DNA of 64,000 bases from Pseudalkalibacillus salsuginis (GTDB taxonomy: Bacteria; Bacillota; Bacilli; Bacillales; Fictibacillaceae). Below the pieces are notes generated by a model. The model was not told the origin of the DNA and searched no databases. It saw nothing but the letters and a program-made list of their open reading frames with translations. Each line of letters begins with the position of its first letter. Position 1 is the stretch's first letter. A program made the translations under genes and the position numbers. The stretch is from assembly GCF_021646685.1 (NCBI RefSeq), contig NZ_JAKJHW010000006.1, positions 186,001 through 250,000 of the forward strand, given 5' to 3'. Below, piece after piece: positions 30,425 to 39,475 of the stretch.

Positions 30425-30516
30425 TTTATTGGTTGAATTCCAGAAAATATTGGTAAACAAGTAGATTTTATTGGTAAAGTGCCAAGAAATATCGGTAAAA
30501 TGCAGCACTCCGATAT
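30425..30516 (+). repeat. Array of TATTGGTAA motif at exact 21-bp steps
   Basis: TATTGGT or TATCGGT begins at 30427, 30448, 30469 and 30490, always followed by T or A-rich sequence. Located between convergent ABC-F and RNase Z genes. The motif is the reverse complement of the TTACCAATA array at 48 kb. Confidence 0.8.
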
Positions 30517-30520
30517 TAAA

Positions 30521-31450
30521 TCAATTTTTCCGTTTTATCAGGTGAAAGACGTCAAGGTCATGCGCAAGTTCTGTGTTGTTGAATACACGCACCGCACTTT
30601 CTAGCAATTCTTCTGAGCGCTCATAGTATCTTGAACTGATGTGATTGAGAATCAGGCGTTTTGCATTTGCTTGTTTTGCAATTTCGGCAGCCTGTATCGT
30701 AGTCGAGTGAAAATAGTCGATTGCTTGTTCTTCCATCCCTTCCGCAAAGGTTGCCTCATGTATCAGAAGATCTGAATTTTGCGCAAGCTGTACTGTCTTT
30801 TTGGAGGGGCGGGTATCTCCGCAAATCGTTACCACTCTGCCAGGCTGTGCCTCATCGATAAAGTCCGCCCCATGTAAGGTCCGTCCATCATCCATTGTGA
30901 CTGTTTCGCCTTCCTTCAGTTTTTGATAGACAGGTCCAGGTGGAACCTTTATTTCTTTCAGCTTTTCAACAAGTAATCGGCCAGGTTGTAAAGGTTCTGT
31001 TATCCGGATGCCGAATGAAGGGATCACATGTTCAAGTAGAGCAGCCTCTATTTTATAGCCCTCATCATTTTCAGTGTACCCATCATCATACTCTACGATC
31101 TCGAGAGGATACTTCAGATAGGTCCGGCTCGTTTCCAATGCCACTGTCACAAATTCGTGGATTCCTTTTGGACCATACACTGTCAATGGGTTTTCTCCAC
31201 CCTGGAAAGAACGGCTGCCTAAAACACCAGGAAGGCCATAGAGATGATCGCCATGCATATGAGAAATGAATATTTTCGATATTTGCCATAACTTCAGGTT
31301 TGTATGCAAGATTTGGTGCTGGGTAGACTCCCCACAATCGAACAGCCATACATCACCTTCACGATTTGTCATGAATCGCAGCGCAAGGGATGAGACATTC
31401 CGACCTTTAGAAGGGATACCTGCCCCTGTTCCCAGAAAATGTATTTCCAT
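30521..31450 (-). CDS. rnz: Ribonuclease Z
   Basis: 309 residues of the metallo-beta-lactamase fold. It makes the 3'-end cut in tRNA precursors. The N-terminus MEIHFLGTGAGIPSKGRNVS, the zinc motif SHMHGDHLYGLPG (His64-His69), the exosite-bearing region and the late LILNHISSRY motif are all intact. The start at 31450 was chosen because it fits the family N-terminus; the frame extends to 31483. Confidence 0.95.
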   Translation of the reverse strand: MEIHFLGTGAGIPSKGRNVSSLALRFMTNREGDVWLFDCGESTQHQILHTNLKLWQISKIFISHMHGDHLYGLPGVLGSRSFQGGENPLTVYGPKGIHEFVTVALETSRTYLKYPLEIVEYDDGYTENDEGYKIEAALLEHVIPSFGIRITEPLQPGRLLVEKLKEIKVPPGPVYQKLKEGETVTMDDGRTLHGADFIDEAQPGRVVTICGDTRPSKKTVQLAQNSDLLIHEATFAEGMEEQAIDYFHSTTIQAAEIAKQANAKRLILNHISSRYYERSEELLESAVRVFNNTELAHDLDVFHLIKRKN

Positions 31451-31553
31451 ACCTTTCATCCTTTCAATGATAGTATATACCATCTGTTCACCATCCTAAA
31501 GCGTTGATTCCATTCAGGCCCTAGATGGAGAGGAAACCAACCTCTTGTTCTGT

Positions 31554-31679
31554 ATGACGAGAATTTACTTCCGAGTTGTAGAAGATTGTTATCAAAATCA
31601 ATCATATGAGGGTTCTGATGTAAAAGTTGAGGTCGATTTAAATGTCGGAGTCGGAGAGGTGATCATTGAACATGCTTGA
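31554..31679 (+). pseudogene. C-terminal remnant resembling LiaF-type beta-helix domain
   Basis: A 41-codon frame whose end, VKVEVDLNVGVGEVIIEHA, resembles the C-terminal repeats of LiaF-like (cell-wall antibiotic response) proteins. No ribosome site and no membrane part precede it, so I read it as the tail of a lost gene. A chance ORF cannot be excluded. Confidence 0.4.
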
Positions 31680-31911
31680 TGATCAGAAAAGCCCTTTACA
31701 ATAAATGGGTCTTTTTACCGTTGTTATTTTCCTGATTTTGAATCCAACACTTGATTACTAGTTTTTATTTGAAGATTCTTCAAAATAAGAAGGAATTTAC
31801 TACTACTAAATATGTGCTTTTCATTCAAAAAATAACAATAACAAGTCTATTTTCCCTTTTTTATTTATTATTAAACATAATATTTACAATTTTTCGTCAA
31901 ATTGATACTAT

Positions 31912-31927
31912 TACTACTAAAGTAGTA
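31912..31927. promoter_or_regulatory. Dyad in the inhA promoter region
   Basis: TACTAC-TAAA-GTAGTA, a perfect 6-bp dyad 42 bases before the inhA start, within sequence also rich in TACTACTA. Possible operator; the protein that binds is unknown. Confidence 0.4.
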
Positions 31928-31969
31928 AAATTTACTATTTTTTCATAGTTTAGGGGAGGGTGTTATGAA

Positions 31970-34378
31970 TTGAACAAGAAAAAAATTGCATCCACGGCAC
32001 TTGCGGTCATGATGGGGATAAGTACGCTTACATATGGTGCATTTACATCGCCTCAGCATGCAGAAGCTGAGCACATCAAAGAAAGCATTTCCAAGTCCTA
32101 TGCAGGAGCACCGATTGATCTCGGTATTGCAAACGATGAGAGATTGATTGAAATGCTGAAAGAGAGTGGTAAGATTTCACAAAATGCGAATCCTGCTGCA
32201 GCAGAAAAAGCCTTGAATAAATACTTGAAGGAAAGAGCTGCAAACGGAAAGCATTCGCATGAGGGAGACCTGCATGAAGAAGCGAAGGAATCAAAAGAAA
32301 TACTCCAAGAACAAATGAAAAGTAATGGCTTGATGTCTGGGAAAGGAAAGAAGAATGGCCAGACGAAAGGGAATACTGTTGATGGAGTTACAGAAGAGGA
32401 ATGGAACGGTGCAACACGTACAGATAAAGTTCTTGCTTTGCTGATCGAATATCCAGATTACCCAGCGTCTAAAATCGAGGCTGGCGATACTGATATGTAC
32501 TATGAAGGATATGTAAAAGAGCATTATACAGATATGCTTTTCAGTGAGGATGGCTATGAAGGGCCGAATGGAGAAAACCTCGTATCTGTTAAGCAATTCT
32601 ATGAAGAGCAATCTGGCGGAAGCTACTCTATCGAAGGTGAAGTAGCAGGGTGGTATCAAGCTAAGCATCCAGCAGCATACTACGGTGGAAACAATGCTAG
32701 TGACAATGATTCCGATCCACGTGCTTTAGTAAGAGAAGCACTTCTGGCAGCGGCTGCGGATCCAAACCTTGATTTAAGCAAGTATGATCAGGAAGACCGG
32801 TATGACCTTGATGGTGACGGGGACTATCGTGAGCCGGATGGATTGATCGACCACTTGATGATCGTCCATTCGTCTGTCGGTGAGGAAGCAGGCGGTGGTG
32901 GATTAGGAGAAGATGCAATCTGGTCACATCGTTGGTCTCTAGGAGGCGTTTTCCCGATCACTGGATCCCCAGAGCCCGAAGTGGATTATTGGGGACAAGG
33001 GACAATGTATGCTTACGATTATACGATTGAACCTGCTGATGGTGCAGCCGGTGTGTTCGCCCACGAATATGGTCATGACCTAGGTTTACCTGATGAATAC
33101 GATACGATCTATTCAGGTGCTGGTGAAGCGGTAGCTTATTGGTCGATCATGTCTAGTGGAAGCTGGGCAGGTGATATTCCAGGAACTGAACCAACTGGAT
33201 TCAGTGCATGGTCGAAGGAATTCTTACATTCATCTATGCCAGGAAGCAACTGGCTGACTGGAACTACGATCCATGCGGATGATGTCACTAGTAAAGGAAC
33301 TGAAGTGTTGCTTGATGAAGCAGTTACAAAAGGCACGAATAATGATGCAGTACGTATCGATCTACCGGATAAAGAGAAAACAATCAACATCCCGGCAAGC
33401 GGTGAATACGAGTACTTTGGCGGTACGGGTGATGAAGTCGACCACACTATGGTGACGGAGGTTGATCTTACTGGAGCAACGAATGCTACATTAGACTTTG
33501 ATGTATGGTATGACATCGAGTCAAACTGGGACTTCGGCATGGTCCAGGTATCAACTGATGGAGGAGAAACATGGAATTCACTTTCAACACCAAATACCAC
33601 CTCTGACATTGTCACAGATGGATACCCGGCAATTAAAGAAAACTTACCGGGTTACACTGGTTCCAGTAACGGATGGGTACATGAAACAATCGATTTAAGT
33701 GAATATACCGGACACACAATCAAATTACAATACCGTTACATGACAGACTGGGGGACAACCCTTGATGGAATGTATGTAGATAATGTTTCTGTCACTGCAG
33801 ATGGTAATGAAGTTGTATCTGACGGAGCAGAATCTGAAGCGGATGCGGCATTCGACCTACACGGGTTCAAGCGAGATACAGGTAAATTCACTTCAGAACA
33901 CTACTATCTTCTTGAATGGAGATCCCACAACGGTGTGGACGAAGGACTTTCACATATCCGTCGTGGTAACAGTCTGATGAACTACGATGCAGGGTTACTT
34001 GTTTGGTATGTGGATAATTCTTATGACAACAACTGGACTGGTATCCATCCTGGTGAAGGATTCCTTGGAGTTGTGGATGCAGACCAAGTTGTAAACCGAT
34101 GGAGCGACGGAGCTCTAGGATCCACTCGATATCAAATGCATGATGCTGCATTTGGCTTAGGTAAAACTGAAAAGATGTTCCTGGATTACAGTGATACACA
34201 AGGTATTACAATGAGGGACAATGCAACGGAAAGAACACCACTATTTGATGATTCAAAGAAATACATGACTCCAGTAATTCCAGACGCTGGACGTAACGTT
34301 ACAACTTACGGATTGAAATTCCGTGTCGTTGCCCAAAGTGATGATGGAACGGTTGGTAAAGTAAAAATCTATAAATAA
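31970..34378 (+). CDS. Immune inhibitor A-type secreted metalloprotease (M6)
   Basis: 802 residues: signal peptide (1-34), propeptide, M6 catalytic domain with HEYGHDLGLPDEYD (zinc ligands His365 and His369, catalytic Glu366), and a C-terminal beta-rich half with a MAM/jelly-roll-like segment (FGMVQVSTDGGETWNSLS). The TTG start follows GGGGAGGG; a two-codon ATG-AAT-TGA frame sits between them and overlaps the TTG. InhA enzymes of B. cereus cleave host antimicrobial proteins; in a non-pathogen a nutritional role is as likely. Confidence 0.93.
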   Translation: MNKKKIASTALAVMMGISTLTYGAFTSPQHAEAEHIKESISKSYAGAPIDLGIANDERLIEMLKESGKISQNANPAAAEKALNKYLKERAANGKHSHEGDLHEEAKESKEILQEQMKSNGLMSGKGKKNGQTKGNTVDGVTEEEWNGATRTDKVLALLIEYPDYPASKIEAGDTDMYYEGYVKEHYTDMLFSEDGYEGPNGENLVSVKQFYEEQSGGSYSIEGEVAGWYQAKHPAAYYGGNNASDNDSDPRALVREALLAAAADPNLDLSKYDQEDRYDLDGDGDYREPDGLIDHLMIVHSSVGEEAGGGGLGEDAIWSHRWSLGGVFPITGSPEPEVDYWGQGTMYAYDYTIEPADGAAGVFAHEYGHDLGLPDEYDTIYSGAGEAVAYWSIMSSGSWAGDIPGTEPTGFSAWSKEFLHSSMPGSNWLTGTTIHADDVTSKGTEVLLDEAVTKGTNNDAVRIDLPDKEKTINIPASGEYEYFGGTGDEVDHTMVTEVDLTGATNATLDFDVWYDIESNWDFGMVQVSTDGGETWNSLSTPNTTSDIVTDGYPAIKENLPGYTGSSNGWVHETIDLSEYTGHTIKLQYRYMTDWGTTLDGMYVDNVSVTADGNEVVSDGAESEADAAFDLHGFKRDTGKFTSEHYYLLEWRSHNGVDEGLSHIRRGNSLMNYDAGLLVWYVDNSYDNNWTGIHPGEGFLGVVDADQVVNRWSDGALGSTRYQMHDAAFGLGKTEKMFLDYSDTQGITMRDNATERTPLFDDSKKYMTPVIPDAGRNVTTYGLKFRVVAQSDDGTVGKVKIYK

Positions 34379-34387
34379 ACTTGAAAG

Positions 34388-34425
34388 AAAACCAGCCTTG
34401 AGGACAACTCGAGGCTGGTTTTGTG
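34388..34425 (+). terminator. Terminator of inhA
   Basis: AAAACCAGCCTTGAG-GACAA-CTCGAGGCTGGTTTT. Confidence 0.88.
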
Positions 34426-34466
34426 TTGAGAATGATAGAGTACTGCTGTGACATCTCCCCGGTTAA

Positions 34467-34610
34467 AAGGATTAAGACCCTAAGATTGAAAAACCCTAAA
34501 CAAAGGTACTCATAAAGAGGCTATGAGGCCTTTAAAATGAAAAAAAGCAGGATTTAAGGGACCCATAAAGAGGCTATGAGTCCCTCAAAACGAAAAAAAA
34601 ACAGACTTCA
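34467..34610 (+). repeat. 53-bp repeat array, three units
   Basis: CATAAAGAGGCTATGAG begins at 34511 and again at 34564 (53-bp step), each followed by a CCYTnAAAAnGAAAAAAA tract. A degenerate unit precedes them from 34467. Each unit contains a small hairpin CTCAT...ATGAG. The same family forms the 52-bp array at 60.1 kb. Confidence 0.7.
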
Positions 34611-34694
34611 AGACATGCGATATACGCATTAAAGGTTATAATGAAAAACCCCTTCCTTTTTTCTACTAATCTGGTATTATAGGAAAATAATCCC

Positions 34695-35285
34695 AATCCG
34701 ACCTTGTCACCTATTCCGATCCGCATTTTTCAACGTTCGGAATGGTAAAAGGTCTGGAATATACAATTGGCCAATTCAAGAAATGTCTGATGGCGGCCAG
34801 CAGATTATTGGAGTGATGATCCCTGGTATAGTGATCAGGAAAATCGGAACTTCATGGAACAAGGGCCATTTGATGTACTCCAGGGAGGAGAGACTTAAGG
34901 GACGATCATCGGTGGGAATCTATGTACGTTGAATCTTCTACAGGGGACAGAGTATATGCCTTCTTTAAAAAATAAGATCCTTTTTCTCGAGGATGATTAT
35001 TTGACGCAGGATTTGATATTCGATCGGGATCTCCAGTCGTTGCTCCATTTGCCTGATGCTGATAAAATCAAATGCCTTGTCATCGGCCGCTTTCAACCAC
35101 AATCGGAAGTATCGGATGAGGCACTTCGTATGATTATAGAAAGGAAAGCAGAACTGAATGGCATCCCGGTCATTTCGAATGTGAACTTTGGTCATACACA
35201 ACCGGTATCCATTGTTCCAATCGGAGGTAAAGCTAGGATCAAAGCTATAGGGCAAGAAGCCAAAATTGAAATCATTAAACACTAA
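34695..35285 (+). pseudogene. S66 peptidase (LD-carboxypeptidase/MccF type) pseudogene
   Basis: Three frames must be joined: VTYSDPHFSTFGMVKGLEYT (from about 34706), then after a frameshift WSDDPWYSDQENRNFMEQGP, an in-frame TAA after GGET at about 34898, and then GTIIGGNLCTLNLLQGTEYM leading into an intact C-terminal part (34929-35285) with ILFLEDDYLTQDLIFDRDLQ. The order matches MccF-like S66 peptidases. The N-terminal third including the nucleophile Ser region is missing. Clearly inactive. Confidence 0.8.
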
Positions 35286-35294
35286 GGAGGCGCA

Positions 35295-35729
35295 ATGGAA
35301 TATAAAAAATTTACAAGTCTGCCTGATGAAACAGCCCTTGAGCATTTGAATGCATTGCACAATCGTGTTTTCGGTTCAACAAATGGTTTTGTAGAAGACC
35401 TCCAAACCAAACATCGGCCATTTATTTTAGCGGCTATCGAGAATGAAAGGGTAATCGGTTATAAAATCGGCTACGAGCGGAAGGTGAATCACTTTTACAG
35501 CTGGTTAGGAGGCGTCCATCCTGATTACAGGGGAAAAGGCATCGGAGAAGAATTGCTCGTTCGTCAACATAAATGGTGTCGAGAGAACGGGTATAAGACG
35601 ATTCGTACGCATACTAAAAATCAATGGCGGAGCATGTTGATTTTGAACATTAAAAATGGTTTCGATGTAATCGGCACTTTTACAGATGCAAAAGGTGAAA
35701 CGAAAATCATTCTTGAAAAGCGTTTGTAA
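35295..35729 (+). CDS. GNAT family N-acetyltransferase
   Basis: 144 residues. The acetyl-CoA-binding motif A is LGGVHPDYRGKGIGEELL, with the usual R/Q-x-x-G-x-G/A element as RGKGIG; the C-terminal NGFDVIG helix-strand is present. AAGGAGG precedes the ATG. Substrate unknown. It follows the S66 pseudogene by ten bases and may once have been co-transcribed with it. Confidence 0.88.
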   Translation: MEYKKFTSLPDETALEHLNALHNRVFGSTNGFVEDLQTKHRPFILAAIENERVIGYKIGYERKVNHFYSWLGGVHPDYRGKGIGEELLVRQHKWCRENGYKTIRTHTKNQWRSMLILNIKNGFDVIGTFTDAKGETKIILEKRL

Positions 35730-35788
35730 AAATATCTGGGACCGACGTATTGGGCAGTCCCAGTTTTCTCTATAAATTGCTTTTTTAG

Positions 35789-35925
35789 ACTTCCTGCGGT
35801 GACGACACATTGATTTATATCATAAGTGTGAGAGCCCACGCAGAACCAAGTCTTTGTTTGGTTCGAGCCTCCTCGTCGGACTTCCAGTGACCTTCGTGGC
35901 TGACCAGGGCGTTTGCGCTTTTCTT
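35789..35925 (+). repeat. Structured intergenic repeat, long-loop form, 5' truncated
   Basis: Starts within the left arm (ACTTCCTGCGGTGACGAC), contains the long apical variant CGACACATTGATTTATATCA and GAACCAAG...TTTGGTTC hairpin, and ends at GCGCTTTTCTT against the stop codon of yfkAB. The left basal arm (AACGCCC) is missing. Confidence 0.75.
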
Positions 35926-37043
35926 TAAATATTAGACTTTTTCATTGTGAAATCTTCTTTTGTATAATAGGCATCTTTTACAAGGATGTTCGGACCGAGG
36001 CATTTAACGGAAGGGCAGTGGCAATTAACACTACGGGCAAGCTGACTATCCAGCCATTTGTCATAGACTTCCTGCAACCGGTCCGTCTGGATATTTCCAA
36101 GTGGAGGGGCATCACCGAAATCAGTCACGATGACATTCCCGTTAAAGATATTGACATTCAAACGGGAGCGTCCATCAGGATCATTCCTGACAGTCACATT
36201 GTTCTCCTTATATAACCGTTTCAAAAGCTTCAGATCATCTTCATGATCACTGCATGCGTAAAACGGTAATGTACCAAACAGCATCCATGTATTTTTGTCC
36301 CGTACGTCCAAAAGGTGATGGATCCCCTTACGGATTTCAGGAAGAATCGCCGCTTCCAATCCGCTTGCAAAATCGCTGGGGTACATCGGGTGAACTTCGT
36401 GGCGCTGGCAGCCCATTTCAACAATTTGCTTATGAATGGATTCGATATGTGGTAATGTCCGTCTGTTCAACATCGTTTCCGCAGATACGATCACTCCTCC
36501 AGTAGTCAGAGCCCTGGCGTTTTCAACCATTCTTTGAAAGTACTGTTCCCGCTGACGAAGATTCGGCTTTTTCTCCATCATCGCAAACCCAATTTCATTA
36601 AAGTCCTCGATCGAACCGTAGTTATGGGAAATATGTAACACATCAAGATACGGTGTGATCAGTTCATATCGTTTCAAATCTAAAGTCAAATTTGAGTTGA
36701 TTTGTGTGCGTACTCCTCTTTCGTGTGCATAGCGAAGCAGCGGAACGACGTATTCTTTGACAGATTTCATGGATAACATCGGTTCCCCGCCAGTTATACT
36801 AATTGAACGGAGGAGTGGAATCTCGTCAAGCCGGTTCAGCATCAGTTCAACCGGAAGTGCTTCAGGGTCTTTCGGTTGCAACGTGTACCCGACAGCACAA
36901 TGTTCACACCGCATGTTACAGATCGTCGTAGTTGTAAACTCAATATTGCTCAATACCAATTTTCCATATTCCGTTACATCGAGATAAGCTTCCCACGGAT
37001 CATTTTCCGGTATGATCTTTCGAGAATAGGTTTCTTGTATCAT
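35925..37043 (-). CDS. yfkAB: Radical SAM/CxCxxxxC-type protein YfkAB
   Basis: 372 residues. The radical SAM cluster motif is CNMRCEHCAVGYT, with the following GGEPML block (SAM binding). A C-terminal cysteine group, SVNCHCPSVKCLGPN, suggests a second iron-sulfur cluster. Closely resembles YfkAB of Bacillus; the reaction is not known. The stop codon lies exactly at the end of the structured repeat. Confidence 0.9.
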   Translation of the reverse strand: MIQETYSRKIIPENDPWEAYLDVTEYGKLVLSNIEFTTTTICNMRCEHCAVGYTLQPKDPEALPVELMLNRLDEIPLLRSISITGGEPMLSMKSVKEYVVPLLRYAHERGVRTQINSNLTLDLKRYELITPYLDVLHISHNYGSIEDFNEIGFAMMEKKPNLRQREQYFQRMVENARALTTGGVIVSAETMLNRRTLPHIESIHKQIVEMGCQRHEVHPMYPSDFASGLEAAILPEIRKGIHHLLDVRDKNTWMLFGTLPFYACSDHEDDLKLLKRLYKENNVTVRNDPDGRSRLNVNIFNGNVIVTDFGDAPPLGNIQTDRLQEVYDKWLDSQLARSVNCHCPSVKCLGPNILVKDAYYTKEDFTMKKSNI

Positions 37044-37122
37044 AAAAAGAACTCCTTTGATGACTTGATCTCTCCATACTATATCACGAACACTTTTAGG
37101 AAATGGCGGTTACGCAATATTC

Positions 37123-37584
37123 TTATAATTTTCTGGTCATGACGATGCTGTTTTCTTCATAACCGAGACGCCTGTAGAGTGCTATCGCACCGGTGTTCTG
37201 TCCAAAGACATGGAGACCGATTTCTGCACCGAGATCCTTTGCCTTATGATGCAGCTCCTCTAATGTTTTGGTCCCGTAGCCTTTGCCCCGTTCTTCAGGG
37301 ACAATCCAAATTTCATAGATGAATACCTGGCGATCCTTTTCTTGATGGTTAAACCAGAGTGCCCCGACATGATCGTTGTTCTTCACATCCACCACATCAT
37401 AAAAATAGTGCTTTTCAGTATGTAAGCCATCATTCAATATTTGGTTATATTGTTTTGTTGCTTTCTCTGTGGCAGCTTCAATCGAAATGTCGTAATTCTT
37501 ACTCATGTTGTAGATGTATTCCTAAATCGAACGACTGTGGAATTTCTCGTAATCTTCTTCAGTCATCGGCTTCAAACGGATCAT
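37123..37584 (-). pseudogene. GNAT acetyltransferase interrupted by an in-frame amber codon
   Basis: A proper start exists at 37584, with AAAGGAGG ahead: MIRLKPMTEEDYEKFHSRSI, then TAG at 37524-37522, then the same frame continues EYIYNMSKNYDISIEAATEK to a normal GNAT domain (IYEIWIVPEERGKGYGTKTL, NTGAIALYRRLGYEE) ending at 37123. Codon 21 is the only defect. Translation restart at ATG 37506 would give a 127-residue protein lacking the first strand and helix. A nonsense mutation, a sequencing error or recoding are the options. Confidence 0.75.
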
Positions 37585-37706
37585 TGAAAAACCTCCTTTC
37601 CATCAGATTACCATATTTCGAGAATAGCAAGAAGATTCTGAAGCATCCTGCTCGTGTATTACTAGAGATGTATGTAATAATAAGGAGAAAAGGAGGAGGA
37701 TATCCA

Positions 37707-38696
37707 ATGAAAGCGATCGTACATACGAATCCAAAAGGAATGGAAGGTTTGAAAGTACAGGCATTCGAATCTCCTGTTATAAAAGAGGGAGAGGTTAAGG
37801 TTCAGCTGAAAGCTGCTGGCTTGAATCATAGGGACCTGTTCGTTATACATCGTCATGGGGAAAACGAAGCACCATTTGTTGTCGGGTCAGATGGGGCAGG
37901 GATCGTGACAGAAATCGGTTCAGGTGTGACTGGCGTTTCAGTAGGTGACGAAGTGGTGATCAACCCAGGGCTTGGATGGCAAAAGAATTCACCAGCGCCG
38001 CCTGAGGGATTTGAGATCCTTGGGTATCCATCCAACGGTACGTTTGCTGAGGAAGTTGCTGTTCCAGCAGAACACGTGGAAGCAAAACCGGAGCACTTAA
38101 GCTGGGAAGAGGCTGGTGTATTGCCCCTTGCTGCCTTGACCGCTTATCGTGCCCTCTTTACAAGAGGTAAAATCGAAGAGGGACAGCATGTGTTGCTTCC
38201 AGGAGTCGGAAGCGGAGTCATCACTTTCATCCTCCAGTATGCTAAGGCGGTCGGTGCAAAAGTGACAGTTACCTCAAGAAGCGAAGAGAAACGTAATCAG
38301 GCGTTAGAACTCGGAGCGGACCATGCAATCGACAGTGAATCAGACTGGGATGAAGTGATGGACGGTGAAAAAGTGGATCTGGTCATTGAGAGTGTAGGAG
38401 CGGCTACTTTCCAAAAATCGCTCGAACAGGTGAAACCGGGGGGGACAGTGGTGACGTTCGGCGCCTCAGCCGGTGATGAAATCTCGATCAACATCCGTCA
38501 TTTCTTTTATGGCCAGTACAATCTATTAGGCTCCACGATGGGAAGTCATGAAGAATTCAAAGAAATGTTGGAGTTCATCAAAAAATACAATATCAAGCCT
38601 GTGATGGATCGGACATTTTCATTGGAAGAGGCACATGAGGCATTCAAACGCATGGAAGAAGCGAAGCAGTTCGGGAAAATAGCCTTCATTTTATGA
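37707..38696 (+). CDS. Zinc-type alcohol dehydrogenase-like / quinone oxidoreductase (MDR)
   Basis: 329 residues, start set by GGAGGAGGA before ATG 37707. GroES-like N-domain (GLNHRDLFVIHRHGENEAPF, VVGSDGAGIVTEIGSGV) and a Rossmann domain with VLLPGVGSGVITFILQYAKA and the NADP-type VTSRSEEKR loop. The catalytic zinc ligands of true alcohol dehydrogenases are absent (no Cys in the NHRD region), so an NADPH-dependent quinone or enone reductase is likely. Similar to YogA/YhfP-type proteins. Confidence 0.88.
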   Translation: MKAIVHTNPKGMEGLKVQAFESPVIKEGEVKVQLKAAGLNHRDLFVIHRHGENEAPFVVGSDGAGIVTEIGSGVTGVSVGDEVVINPGLGWQKNSPAPPEGFEILGYPSNGTFAEEVAVPAEHVEAKPEHLSWEEAGVLPLAALTAYRALFTRGKIEEGQHVLLPGVGSGVITFILQYAKAVGAKVTVTSRSEEKRNQALELGADHAIDSESDWDEVMDGEKVDLVIESVGAATFQKSLEQVKPGGTVVTFGASAGDEISINIRHFFYGQYNLLGSTMGSHEEFKEMLEFIKKYNIKPVMDRTFSLEEAHEAFKRMEEAKQFGKIAFIL

Positions 38697-38782
38697 AGTG
38701 AAATCTATTTCAAGGAATGGCTTTGTTACAAGTGATGCTGATTTTTTGCTTAATCAAGCCTAAGATAACTATAACGAAAAAA

Positions 38783-38822
38783 GGATTGAACGCTAGGACC
38801 GGTGGAAGCGTTCAATCCTTTT
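38783..38822. terminator. Bidirectional terminator
   Basis: GGATTGAACGC-N14-GCGTTCAATCC with T run on the right and A run on the left; ends the oxidoreductase gene (plus) and the micro-gene at 38828 (minus). Confidence 0.88.
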
Positions 38823-38827
38823 GTCAT

Positions 38828-38932
38828 TCAGTTGGATAACATGTTCCAAAACGTAAGCGCTACAAAGATAAAAGCCATGATTGCGATTGTTCCAGCTATT
38901 AACGGACGAAAAAGATTCATGAATGTGTTCAT
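38828..38932 (-). CDS. Small single-pass membrane protein
   Basis: 34 residues, MNTFMNLFRPLIAGTIAIMA followed by FIFVALTFWNMLSN, from an ATG with AAAGGGG ahead and with its own terminator downstream. One long hydrophobic helix. Not a family I can name; the clean signals at both ends argue that it is expressed. Confidence 0.6.
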   Translation of the reverse strand: MNTFMNLFRPLIAGTIAIMAFIFVALTFWNMLSN

Positions 38933-39163
38933 ATGTAATCTACCCCTTTGGAAAGTTTCTTTGTCTATATAGACGAAGAAAAGGAGTGGAAGTTTCGTTT
39001 TTATTACGAATATTACATAAATGTTACGAAAGGACTAGAAATCCTATAAAACACTAGTTAAAAAAAACTAGAAATTTTTTTGTTTTTCAAGTTTAAAAAG
39101 TGATGAAGGGGGTATCATTATACTAACAACCTTTTATCCCCCTAACCCCTAAACCCTAAGAGA

Positions 39164-39194
39164 AAACCTCTTCCGAATTCGGAAGGGGTTTTTT
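39164..39194. terminator. Bidirectional terminator
   Basis: AACCTCTTCC-GAATTC-GGAAGGGGTT with TTTT on the right and TTTTCTCTT on the minus side; closes the gene at 39220-39399. Confidence 0.8.
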
Positions 39195-39219
39195 CGTGTT
39201 TTGCACAAGATTGATCCAA

Positions 39220-39399
39220 CTATTTTGAACGGATTTCTTCAATAAGTACCGTAAGTTTATCATTCAATTCACGGTCACTTTTTTGTTTCCGCTTCATAAA
39301 GGATATAAAACTGATTAGTGTATAGATTACTAAGATAAATAAACCGAGTATGAAAAAAAGATACAATCCTGCGAAAATCGAATATTGCATATCCATCAT
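39220..39399 (-). CDS. Small membrane protein, DUF4083-like
   Basis: 59 residues: MMDMQYSIFAGLYLFFILGL, one membrane helix to about residue 34, then a basic stretch (MKRKQK) and an amphipathic tail DRELNDKLTVLIEEIRSK. This helix-plus-short-coiled tail layout recalls DUF4083. AAAGGAG lies ahead of the ATG. Confidence 0.65.
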   Translation of the reverse strand: MMDMQYSIFAGLYLFFILGLFILVIYTLISFISFMKRKQKSDRELNDKLTVLIEEIRSK

Positions 39400-39475
39400 T
39401 CATTAACCACTCCTTTATTCAATTGTAATAGATGTTAAAAAACGATGAACACCTGGTTTTTCATCGTTTCGATTC

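Larger units (their letters stand above)
31484..31969. other. Intergenic region with gene remnant and AT-rich promoter zone
   Basis: Holds the LiaF-like fragment at 31554-31679, a weak hairpin with T run near 31690-31718, and an AT-rich stretch before inhA with repeated ACTACTA triplets and a dyad at 31912-31927. Confidence 0.6.
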
